From NCBI GenBank assembly GCA_914767715.1, contig OU612066.1, positions 22,852,283-22,916,282 on the forward strand: 64,000 bases of DNA, read 5' to 3'. Below are positions 23,301 through 34,865 of the stretch, piece by piece. The notes beneath the pieces were generated by a model, which ran no database searches, was not told the DNA's origin, and worked only from the letters and a program-made list of their open reading frames with translations. Made by a program: the position numbers and the translations under genes. This DNA is from Membranipora membranacea (lineage: Eukaryota > Bryozoa > Gymnolaemata > Cheilostomatida > Membraniporidae). How positions within the stretch are numbered: position 1 is the stretch's first letter; each line of letters starts with the position of its first letter.

Positions 23301-23553
23301 AGAGAAAATTTCAATCAACATGAAGAATTGTGATACCTTTTTCGTATTATTGAATCTGTGTTTCAACCTTATACAAGCTGACTCACCAATGAACTAGTTC
23401 ATGAGACCTCCCTACCACTAACCATTCAATTCAATGCTAACCGGGATCTCATGGTTTTTTGGTAACAAGCAAAAGATACTATGGTGTCGAACCATGAGAG
23501 TATGCTTGTTTTTGTTTTCAGCTTTTAGAAGAGGGTTCGTGAATGGCTTCAAT
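20400..23553. other. Intergenic, no supported gene
   Basis: AT-rich sequence between the divergent secreted-protein gene and Ig receptor copy 2, so it should contain both promoters. Overlapping short frames at 22,365-22,731 are open in two registers but have no homology I recognise and no convincing splice partners. A small hairpin lies at 22,440-22,469. Confidence 0.6.
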
Positions 23554-26500
23554 ATGATACAACATATTATATATCTTGTTCTTATCATTCCATTAGCTGC
23601 CACTCTAGCTCAAGGTACGTGGAACTCTAGATTGTTATGACAGCTGGATATGTGTATCGATTATCTAGCTAAGACAAATCATGTTTGTTGAAAGGTGGCA
23701 ATCAGTGTCATGCTTTGTCCCTCTAGAATAATAATGATACCCAAATCTAAAGTTTCAAAGAGCAAATATCATCTGATAAAGGCTTTGTGGTCAATAAAGT
23801 TTTGGTTATTTTAAGTTCGACCAAAATCAAGCACTAGAGAATGGATACTTTATCTTGTGTCACCAATAACAATCATTATGTTAAATTCTTAAATGATAAA
23901 CCTTGAACCACTGCTACCAAACAAGCAAATGCGTACTTATTGAATTATGTATAGCTCAAACCTAATAAAAATGAAGCTGCAATCTCAGCATTGTCACCTA
24001 ACAGTCAAACAATTTGCAAATTATCTAGCGTACATTGTGACATAGTTACCGTCTTACTTGTGGACAATAATGACGTCACCAGCTAGTACATCAATTTCTT
24101 ACCCTTAATTTGAAGATCAGTTTTTGCCAATTACTAGTCCATTAGGTAACAATTTCTGAAACTAAAGCCTCATTTAGTTATCTTGGAGATATACAGAATT
24201 CAATGAGCACAAATTTGCCTGATAAGCAGCAGTAATCTATGTTGAGCCCGGCTGAGTTTTTTATGAGAATCACCTTTTCCTTTCAGGTATTCCACTCAAC
24301 CAATGTTATGTATTGCAGAATATGAGGACATGCCACCTTTGATAACAAGGATCATCGTCAATGGAGTGTTCGTTATTGGAGGTTACACATCAGATCCAGC
24401 CGATTTCGTTCAGGTTTTAAACAATAGCTACTTGCATGGTACCCCAAACGATATCACATGTGAAGCAACAAATGCTCAAATCATCAAATTTCAGTTCAGC
24501 TCAACTGGAGCCGACACAGACTGGGATGATACTCTGCCCGATATCTTATACATACATCCTGTACGGAGAATTGGTAAAGAGGCTATACATGTGGTTGATG
24601 ATGGAACAATATCTCAAATATCAGAACTGACCAAATGGAATGGTTATTACCGATGCTTCACCGAGACCACTTTTGATAGAAAAACCTATGTTTCTGCCTC
24701 GCCAGCAATAATGATCATTCTTCCATGTAAATAAATTCGGAAATTATGTTCTTTTTGAAGTGAGAGATAGTGTTGCAATTTCCCGTTTGGTTTATATATC
24801 AGCACCTTGAACGAACGCGATATGATACTGCTAATAACTCTTCTTTGAAAAATGCATTATTGATTGCTATATCATGTACACCAACTAACATATTGCTCAT
24901 TCATTCCAGCATCTGATGGCGATGTTTCACGTGGACCCACATCTGTATGGGCATATGAAGGGAGGAGTTACACTCTCCCATGCATAAGAAATGATGACAG
25001 TATACTCCCGGATATAAATGGTAAATTTCGATTGCTACATCATTATCTGAGCTTTCACTGGTACCTTACCACAAACGGATACACGATGGACTATATGAAT
25101 GTTATAAGAGGCTCAGATGGTCGCATAAAAATGGATCCTCTCACAGGTACGCCAATTATTCATACCATTTGTCACACAATGGCAATAAATGGTGATAAAA
25201 ATTCCCAAAAACATCTTGAACATACTTACAGGAAACCTAATGCCCATTTGTTGGTCAGATGATTTTGATTCACATGATCTTGCCCGTATTCAGAAGGTGT
25301 TTTATATCAGGTAATTCAGTTCTGTTACTCAGTTATCCTATCTTGGTGTCGGACCGCAAAATCAGATCATTAAGTTTAATATTATGGAAATTACTAAAGT
25401 TTTGTTTTGTATTAGATGCAGAGTTGGTTTCGATTGCTGTGTCAGCTGCTAGTGAATAGTTTTTACTAATACTTTATGAATAAGAATATATAAGCTATAA
25501 TGTACTTTTTGGTGTTTAGGGGCTCTTCACTATGCATATTTGATAGCAGACGATATTATTCCTGCATCAACTGCCGGTCAACCGAATCAGCTTGAGTGTG
25601 TGGTCATTGTGATGAACCAGCAAGAACGTATACTTAATGATGTCATACAGTGGACCATATATAAAAGCGCTACTGGAATATCAAAGTTTGAATTTCTTGC
25701 CCCTGAAGTGAATTATGTCTCAGATGGTGCTACTGAAGCTGTAGCAGCTGAACCATTGGAATGTGTTGAGGAACAACTGTGTAATGCTGTATGTATCTTC
25801 GGTGGCAGGTTGGTTTCCATCTCAGCTAGTATACACTACTTGACCAATTTCGCGACAGCTCTGTGGTTTCCAGACACTAGTGGTGTTATGAAGTCAGTTT
25901 CAAAAGACAAGAAAATACTCACTACTTCAGAATTGATTCTACCCTGGTGATGATGCTGGTTTTCTCCATGTTGTCATCTCATTAAAATGATTAAATTGAA
26001 ACTCTGTGGTCTTATTCTATCACCAAACTCTTACGACTACTCATCAACTCGGGACCCAATTGGATGCGGGTGGATGTGTAATTCTTAATGTCATGCGATA
26101 AGCTCTAATTCTAATGTTGATATTGAAATACTCATTGAAGATGTAGTTGGAGAAGAGCGTATTTGTTAAGTATATATTTTTCAGTGAAGGTAAGAACGGA
26201 AGGATTATGATTGAACCTCCATTTGACGGTAAAAACACAAACACATCTATAGACATTACTGATACTGGATTTAACTTTGAGCCTGTTGCAAATAAGGATC
26301 CTGAAGTATGGGAGTGTGCCTTAATATCTAAAAGAAACAAGAAAATAGCCACAGTAAAAATACAGGTATGTGGTGTGAATTAAATGAAGGTACGGACTCT
26401 AAGCACTTAAGTGTAATGCCATTATCTCCGTATTCCAATGCTTGTTTTAGCACAGAAAATATTAATTATTGAGAAAGAGTATCACTCCAAAATACTTGAT

Positions 26501-29500
26501 CATATTCAATATGAAACTATATTTAAAGACTAAAACAAGTATTGAATTGCTATTGTGATTCACCTTTCAAATCTTGGATCAGATCAGCTTGGCTTGTTCT
26601 GGCAAACCATTACCTGACGGTTAGATTGAAATTTACTTCATTACTGATAGTTTGGTGTTGTGGAGAGTAGGACTCCTGTGTTCAAAACGAAGATGATTTT
26701 TCATGACTTGACCAAACTACTTGACTCAATGCATCCTGCAACTTTGCGCAATCGAATCACCTTTGTCTATTTCATAGGTGGATGTAATGTTATCATATCC
26801 CATATCATAAGCAAGAACTCTTTGAGATTTTGTTTGTTGTGTATAGTCATATGCAAAATATGTTCAGTCATAATATTTATTTGTGATTAATGATATCATT
26901 TAGATTGTAATACTTAACTATCCAAAAATAACTATCGGACGGGGGTTTCCTGCTGCACCAAGATATGAGGCAGAAGGTACTCAAGAAATTGAGTTCAAAT
27001 GTGTTGCATCATTCGCTGAAACTACCAAGTTCTATGTCAATGGGGACATTGTTGTAGCAGGAGGTAAGTTATAATTAATATTTATTTTGTAGTAGTGAAA
27101 TTAAATGATATAATGGTGATCTATTATGAATGCCCAAGCTAATGAGTCAAACACTGAATTATGACTATATCTACATGAAATGCGCAGGGTGTATTTGAAA
27201 AGTTTCGAGTCCATTTTGTTATTGAGAACAACCGGACCATGATGAGCCCAGTGTATCCGGCCATTTTCAAGCAGCTTGCTACTTCGATCAGCTGACAGAG
27301 ATCTAGAAAATAACTCACATAATTTTAATGTCCCTGATGTTTCGGAAAGAATTCCTGGGAAGTCAGTCAACATAAATATTTATTTCTTTAGAAAACAATG
27401 GAATTGAGTTAGACCATAAAATTCCAAATCAACTGACTTATCTGAATTTAAACATGGCTCAGTCTGGCTCCATTCTGTGTGCTGCTGAAGGTACTGCTGG
27501 ATCATCATATGCCACTTCTAGTCTGATTGTTTATGGTGGGTTGTCCTCCTATTGTCTGAACTCTTGTTTGCAGCAGTGATCGTATTCCTTACATTCCCCA
27601 GAGCGATTTTCAGTTGGAATGTATTTGGAAGCTCATCAACCCTTCACTTTAGGGCAACCTGTTGGCAAGAGATTTAGGGGTATGGGGTTGAACTCTGAAA
27701 GTATGGGGCTAAAAAAATGGTGATTGAGAATGAGACAATGGCATCAGGAAGTTCAGAAATGAATATCTTGCTACATTCTGCCACTGTATATTTGGTAATT
27801 GAACGTGGTTTATCATTGAATAGTATGTTAACTCCACAAAGTCATTGATTCATTTAATGTGTCATAAATTTCTGCGCAAGCTGATATTCTATTGTAGTGC
27901 CAGCAAAATTGATACAGTACCCCAAGGGGCCAGTCAGCCTTATGGAGGCAAAGGATGGAAGGAATGAATCTCATACTTACCATACATTATCATGCACCGC
28001 CACTCTGGATCATCGTACTGAGAAGGCATACATACTTTGGTACTACACTAAAGGAGGGGAGACTGTTCAAGTCACTGGTTCTAATAATGCAGCGGTACAG
28101 GTAAAATCTTAATAGGTGTTGAATTAGGTATCTAAATTATGTGAAAATTATATGTTTCAGTGAGTGCAGAACTGTTACCAAATTTAGCCTTTGTAATTCA
28201 AGCAGATGGTTGACATCATAACTGTTTTCCAAGGAAAGTCCTCTGTTTCTGTGACATCAAAAATTAACAGCATTTACATTGAATGTGATACTAGTAAAAC
28301 TTTGATGTTAGTGTTGATTTGTTGCTTTGTTAGGAACTGTAGCCAATCATATTGGTTTTTCATTGGTTGATTCAGACAAATTTGCTTGCTGATGTCAATG
28401 TTTTTCTATCTCCAGAAAATCGTAAATCCTGTTTTCTTACCGAGGCAAATCTTCATATATTCACATCTATTATTGGAATACAACACAGACTCTGGAGAGT
28501 TTTTGCAAGACAGTGCTTGGCATTGTGGGCTGACTTACCAGGTGCTCAACAGTCCGATGTACACTGTGACAGCACCTCTGACACAGTTCCATATTGAAAC
28601 AGGTAAATATAAAAGGTAAAAGTGTTCTGCTTCCAGTTATATTAATTATTCAGGGTAGATGCAGAGTCCGAGCATATCAATATTCATGTCATTCACTTGT
28701 TGTATGACCTTATATTTAACCACAAATAATCACCATCATACTATGTTCCCCTCTAGTTGAATTCGGTATTGGATAATCTCCAATCACCTAAACTCTGGCG
28801 AATTGAATATGCAGTCATGACTGGAACTGAGTATGGTGCTTTGTTCCAAATGCGATACTTTCTGTATTCTTTGTCGAGTATAAGATGTTTTACCAGATTT
28901 CAGCAAAAACCTGGTTCAGTAGCCCTGTTTCACACATACTTGAACCATACCCGGCTCTATAAGATAGCCAAAATCCAAAAAGCCAACAGAGTCTTGATTT
29001 CTTAAACCCGTTCCCAGTATGTGAACATCTGGTCGTCACAGGGTAAAGCATAATTTCTCAATATCTGGATAGCAGCATAATTTCTCAATATCTGGATAGC
29101 ATTTTTTTATAATTTTCACAGAACGAGAAGAAACTACCACAGAGGCCCCCCATTACCATGTTCAGATAGCTGTTAGTTCAGCTATTTCCGGAGCAGTGGT
29201 ACTCTGTACTCTAATAGTTGGAGTAATAGTGGTATATATTGTAAAATTGAGGTCAAGACCAGCACTGACTACATCAAGCAACAGGTGAAGCCAAACACAA
29301 AGTTCTCCCATATGTTATTAGATAAGATTGGTATTTATTGATATTTATACTAATATATGAGTTTAGTATAATACCTTATACACCAACCAAATTTCATTAC
29401 ACTTCACCTTCATCTTCATTTTTAGTAGTCCTACAGAGCCAGTTGACCCCCAACTACAAGTGACCAGTTGCACCACTGATGATGAAGGTTACTGCCTGAT

Positions 29501-29546
29501 AGATATGAGTCGAAAAGACGAGCACGTATACAGAACACCCAAGTAA
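23554..29546 (+). CDS. Ig-like type I membrane receptor, copy 2 (complete)
   Basis: Eleven exons join in frame to 717 aa: 23,554-23,614; 24,319-24,726; 24,910-25,146; 25,520-25,808; 26,185-26,365; 26,904-27,063; 27,392-27,535; 27,898-28,100; 28,416-28,602; 29,122-29,284; 29,426-29,546. The first exon is a signal peptide (MIQHIIYLVLIIPLAATLAQ), which decides the start. The ectodomain is about five Ig-like units, seen as Cys/Trp/Cys sets: ITCEATN..YYRCFTE; LPCIRND..SFHWYLT; LECVVIV..VIQWTIY..VWECALI; FKCVASF..SILCAAEG; LSCTATL..ILWYYTK..WHCGLTY. The second unit lacks an obvious second Cys (LHYAYLI) and the fourth has Phe for the core Trp. One membrane helix (SAISGAVVLCTLIVGVIVVY) precedes a 50-residue tail with EGYCLIDM and HVYRTP tyrosines, identical to copy 1. 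A poly(A) signal (AATAAA) with an A-run follows at about 29,878. Cell recognition is inferred from architecture; ligand unknown. Confidence 0.85.
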
Positions 29547-30286
29547 AGGGTATTATTTATATTATTGTTATATTACATTTATTGAAAGATGTAAATACCA
29601 CAAACTTTTCAGTAATTATGAGCTTTTCTCTGTTCATTATGAACATATTGATTTTGGCATATTTTCGCCTCCAAGCATTGTATGATTCAAAATTTTTGTC
29701 ACTTCTTCAATATTTATCATCAATGTTTTACAATTCAATACCATGCACTTTTTACACATCTATGCAAGTGGAAATATTTTAGTACTGTTTTCCTGTCAAT
29801 ATACTATTGATATATTTTTTTCTTTTTCTTTTCATGGCTAATATTGTAAAACATTCTTGAGAATGAAAATTATGCCAATAAAGTATGAAAAAAAAAAAAT
29901 CTATTTGTTTATGTCTTTATCATAACCAGCACAAGATAACAATATTAGCATGTCTTTATCTGGAGAACCACTAATCGGATGTTCAAAGTGTTATTGATTG
30001 CCAGTCTATATGCCCAAGACAAAGAAGACAATCTCCAATATTGACAAACCTCTTTTGTCAGCCCCTTGCACCAAATGCCTTCTACTTATAGGTCCATAAA
30101 ACATTTGCTTGTCGACAGGAACCGCTCCTCTCTGCAGTGAATGATATATATTTGAAAATCTCAACGCATAAATAAAAAAAGAAAATAAATATTTGCTGAA
30201 TTTTTCAAAGTTGTCCACTCCTGATATGCACTACTAACTGATGATGCCCATGGGTACAATATTTTTTGTGTTGAATCATTTTACAG

Positions 30287-32911
30287 GCTCCCGTCTTTAA
30301 GGGTGGTCAGTCCAGTAAAGGTGAGATGGTGAAGACAGACATAAACTTAGACGAGCTGTCCAATAAGAACGCTAAGTCGATAGCTGGTGATGTCAAGGAG
30401 AATAAAACTTCTACTAGTACTGTGAGTTGATTGATCTCTTATTGTCACTGGTTCTCAGATTGAATTACCGAATGAAGTTGCTTATGACTAATCTGTGACA
30501 CTTGCAGCAGTTCACATTCAAAAATGGTTACAACGGTACAGCTACTGAAGTATAAATGTTCTAACAGTCTGTCCTCTATAAGTGCTATAATTGTTTTCGT
30601 CAGAGAGTTTTGGTTTTTAGCCGCCTACAGCTAAACTGATTTTTAGCTGACATGTATCTTTTATAATAATGATAATTTTATTATGATGATGCTAGACGAT
30701 TTATTGCATTTTGCTGTACTGTCAAAGTCAAAGAAATCACAAACAAGCAAACAGCATCTTGTTGACTGTTACAGACAGCGCCTCAATGTAAGAAGAGTGC
30801 ATTCTTCCTGGGCGGTGAGGATGAGATTGACGAGACTCTGGGTACTAATAAGGCTGAACAGGATAGAGCGTGGAGAAACTAGGAATCATCATACAAGGGT
30901 TACAAAGGTGTCAATGAATGGCAAAAGGTATGTCTGCCTTCTGTGTATGTCTAATAGGGTCTCCCTGTTTTATAGTGGGAATGGGCCTTCTCGAAAAATC
31001 TTCGTGGAATCAGGTTCCCTTCCTACACTTACTAAGGGCTACAAAGGTGTCACTGAGAAACAAAAGTTACTTCTACCGCCTGTGTATGCAAAAAAGTATC
31101 TCTGTGCAGTGGTAACAGGCTTTCTTGACAATCTTCCCTTTCCCCACAAAAAAATGAAAAAAACTCGTCATAACAGAATAAATGTTAAATGTCTATGCAG
31201 CTATATCTATATCTGACAACATTGATATAAAATAGCTCTTGAGTTCATTGAATTCAGCGTCTCTATGTAAGCTTTTGTAACAGGCTGTATAAGTACAATC
31301 CCAATTACAAATACAAATATTAATAATTAAATAATAAAAATACATACATACAAATATAATGAACATTTTGTACTATGTATTTTTACACTTTAAATAACAG
31401 CAGTTCGTGACTATTGAATCGGTTTACTTTCCTGGATATTCATGTAGAGTCTGACTTTCTTGTAGAATTGGCTGAACTCTGCATTCACAGACTCACCCAG
31501 GGATACGACAGTAGCATACAAGTATAACGATAAAAGGCACAGTGAAAGGTAAAATACACTGCACTTCACTGTACTATCACACTGATCATGTGATATACCA
31601 TTGCATGTATATCTTTGATCAAAAGAGAGTGAATTTATTCATTTAGTAAGAGTACCATCACAAGAAATTTGGTGTGTCGACCTGCGTTCAATTTTATTAA
31701 TTAGGGGTGCATGTTAGGTACTGCTACTAAATTGACTATAACGATGAGATATACACATATTATTAGTGTAATCTCGATGTCAGTGTGCTTTTCTATGCTA
31801 GATTTCGATCAATCTACAGCGTATATACCATAAAATATTTGAAATATTTTGGACGCTCGCGGCAGTTTAATTGGATGCATCCTTTGGTTAAGTTAATAAT
31901 TTGGGGCTAGAGATGGATCAACTCCAAATGATTGCAGGCATATGGATCATACTCAAACGATATTGCTGTTTAGCCGGCGGAAAGTCATTGTTTTCTTCAT
32001 CACAAAACTAGTTGCTTAAATCAGTCAAAGTGATAGTATTGACATAAACAAAAAAGTTGTGTTCAAAGGACTACCGAGAAAACAACACATAGAAATTCTC
32101 TCTACTTTAATAACTTTATATTCCCGTAGGCTGTCTAAGATGGGTGCAACAGAGAAAGAAAAAGCTAATAAATAAAGGTAAGAAACTTTTGATCTCTTCG
32201 GTTTTTCCCTTTTATCAGCTGATCAGCTGTAATTATGACTAGATATAACCGGCTCAAGTAGGTAGCGACATACCCAATTTTAGACTGACTATCTAAGAAT
32301 ATAAGGATAATCTCCCTTGTTTTGTCTTTGAGCAGGGGCAGGCCACTGTGACCTGAATAAATCTCAGATACCCACAGAACGCGAGCCTTCCAAATTTCAA
32401 TCTAACATCTCTGCTCAAAGCCCCCTTAAGTATGGATGAATCAAAGCAAATCTGAAACACTGTGATGCAGGTTGCCCCCTTTAGGACGATTTCACTGATC
32501 TCACTCGAAAACCAGTTACCATCTTTGTGGCTTGCTCCTAACTCAGTAACCTGTCCTGAATTTATCTCATTCCTTCTTAGGATCTTGATAGAAGTCATGA
32601 AGTGAGAATATAAATCATGAATTATTTGGGTGCACCAATTTATTTTACTATTTTGTCTATTTCATTGTCACCAGATTTATGATTATGTATTTTATGGGCT
32701 GTCAGATTCGTTTGTTGAGCTAACACTTATTATCGTTTTATGTTCCCCAGATTTGACAAACCCGGTGCTAAGACTTTCAACAAGACTCTGGCTTAGACTG
32801 TCTCTGCATCCATCATGGCAGGCGAGTAAGAGAAAGAAAGAACAGCTAGAGCTCATCAAAGCTGGGCCCAGTAATAAGAAAATCAAGATAACAATGATGA
32901 TTAATAAATGA
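30287..32911 (+). pseudogene. BUD22/SRFBP1-like exons, copy 2 (broken)
   Basis: Exons 30,287-30,421 and 30,775-30,927 match copy 1. The second has an in-frame TAG at 30,880-30,882 where copy 1 has CAG, but reads through to a donor (GTATGT) where copy 1 stops. A short stretch of the exon end recurs at 31,030-31,065 (GGCTACAAAGGTGTCACTGA). A probable terminal exon starts after CCCCAG at 32,751: one frame gives FDKPGAKTFNKTLA then stops, another gives LHPSWQASKRKKEQLELIKA and runs to TGA at 32,911. The HPSW-[EQ]AS-[KR] block is, from memory, the C-terminal signature of BUD22/SRFBP1. The two halves of the signature are in different frames, another sign of decay. The acidic exon seen in copy 1 is missing here. 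Confidence 0.5.
31578..31787. mobile_element. MITE of the CACACTGAT family
   Basis: Starts CACACTGATCATGTGATATA and ends GATGTCAGTGTG, with the inner ATGTATATCTTTGATCAAAA block degenerate. It lies downstream of the last similarity between the two receptor loci, in the broken BUD22-like copy 2. Confidence 0.7.
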
Positions 32912-34400
32912 TACTTATATGAAAAGTAGATGGTAGAAGTAGATACCCATACAATAAAACTATATATATATATTATATATATATATGAAGCTCGAATAAA
33001 ATGTTATATGTAACATCGCTTTAACTTACTCAATTATATATATACAATAAAAAAAAACATGTAATAGTATTACTAAGCATAAATAACTGTTATTGTCAGC
33101 AACACGCCAATCCCCCCCCCCCCTTCTCAAAATGCAGGCAAATTGGATGATCTAAGCTAAGAGTAATATATGCGATCGTACAAGGACGGCACTGTGATAT
33201 TTCCATACTCTCCATTTCCTGCCAACGTTGTATTATGGTCCACTTCAGGAATTGAGAGCCTGATTATGATTTTTTCCTCTCTCAACAACGTTTCCTTTCA
33301 CTTTTAAGGGATGATAGATTTGTTGTTATTGGTTATTTTGTTGCCGGAAAAGCGCTAAGCTCTATCGCGCCTCTTGCATACGTGATCTTGTTGAGTTTGT
33401 AAATGCGGAGGATGAAAGCAGCTGCTAGCATTTGCATAATGGTATCAAATCATCTACTCAATATGCTAAGATGAGTGACATAATATAATTCTTCAATGTG
33501 GAATACATAAAAACATGCTCAAGTTTTTTTTAAATTGAACTCAATAACTTAGTTGGATCACTATTATTATGTGATATTGAATCATTATCAGGACTGTTTT
33601 CGGCAGCACTCGTTGCTTAAGATTGTTGCTGAGTCAAGATATACTGATATTGAGGTCATGAATTGTAAAATTTGGCAAGTCTCAGATGTCCAGCAGATAA
33701 CCATAAGGTGGCAGAAGAGGACATATCAATTTCCCCATAGAGCTGATTAAATACCTTAGAGAGGGGCTGTCACAACTCTAGTTTCGAACTATGATCTGCC
33801 TTGCCCCTTGTTTCATTTTGAGTAACCATTTTTATGATGCACTCGTAAATTATGATGACGTAAACTGATGAATAAAAAAGAGGTTAAGTTTTTCAGAGAG
33901 GAAAAATGTGAGACACTTAGTACTTACTCATCCTCTTGTCTTTAGATTAAGCTCCGACCTCAGCGAGTCACAATTTATAGCTAGCCATCGTTAAGTTGTG
34001 CCAAGCTCTAGCTAGCATAAAAGAGCAAGGACAAACAACTGAATGCAAACAATCAGATGGGCTTCAATAACTTGTCTTGACAAGACTTTATCGTAAACAT
34101 AATAATATGATATCCTACAGATTCAACCTAATTTAGTTTTGATGCTCGTACGCAATGGATAAGCTGAATATTTTTTAACTCTCCAGGTAGCCAAAAAGAG
34201 AATATGTAATGGATTGACAAAGTAAGTTATCGCTTTATGATTGTGCAGGTTGGACATATTGAGTCTCATAGCTGCCTGTTGAGATAATTGGGCTATACAT
34301 TCGAAGAGACTATCTTCCCGTTACATGTGTTATGCCCTATTACCCTAGCACAATTTTGAAAAATTGACAAATTTTCATGAAAGAGGAGCAGTCCTCTGTA
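32912..34400. other. Intergenic, no supported gene
   Basis: Contains AT microsatellites (32,960-32,990), a C-tract at 33,112-33,123 and a plus-strand frame at 33,553-33,750 with no recognisable content. No gene signal. Confidence 0.6.
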
Positions 34401-34401
34401 T

Positions 34402-34460
34402 AACCTGTCTTGACAAGCTTGGTTCAGGGAGTGGGGGAGTCAAGCTTGTCAAGACAGGCT
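34402..34460. mobile_element. Tiny foldback of the CTGTCTTGACAAGCTT family
   Basis: A 59-bp element: ACCTGTCTTGACAAGCTTG and its inverse ending at 34,460, around a purine-rich loop. It is one of four in the window. Confidence 0.8.
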
Positions 34461-34586
34461 CTCCCCGTAATGATGAATCGGCTAAGACCCTGAAACTAGC
34501 CTTGTCCCGCGGCTTCTGTATTTGTTTTGGATAGTGCCTACCTGCCAAAACAACAAGTAGCCGATTGACAAGGCTACTCTGGGTCT

Positions 34587-34630
34587 AGCCTGTCTTGACA
34601 AGCTATTTTCGGACCTTGTAGAGACAGGCT
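34587..34630. mobile_element. Tiny foldback, short variant
   Basis: AGCCTGTCTTGACAAGCT at 34,587, with only the outer part of the right arm kept (AGAGACAGGCT, 34,620-34,630). Confidence 0.6.
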
Positions 34631-34865
34631 ACCCTGAATCCATCTACATTGCTCAATGACATGCTTATTATTGCCAGTAATGGTCAGAGCTATATTGGTG
34701 ATTTCAATGAGGTGAATATATAACCCTATGGTGATTATATTGCCAATGAACATGAGGTAAATAGCTTGACCTAGTACCAAATTTGTTGCACACCTCCTCA
34801 AATAAAGGATAATTATTAAGATGAATTCTTCTTTGAGGCTACAAGCATTGTGGGTTGGTCTTAGT

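Noticed and set aside
30683..31216. 177-codon plus-strand frame as an independent gene
   Set aside because: It runs in a shifted frame across the BUD22-like exon and its intron; the exon frame shared with copy 1 is the meaningful one.
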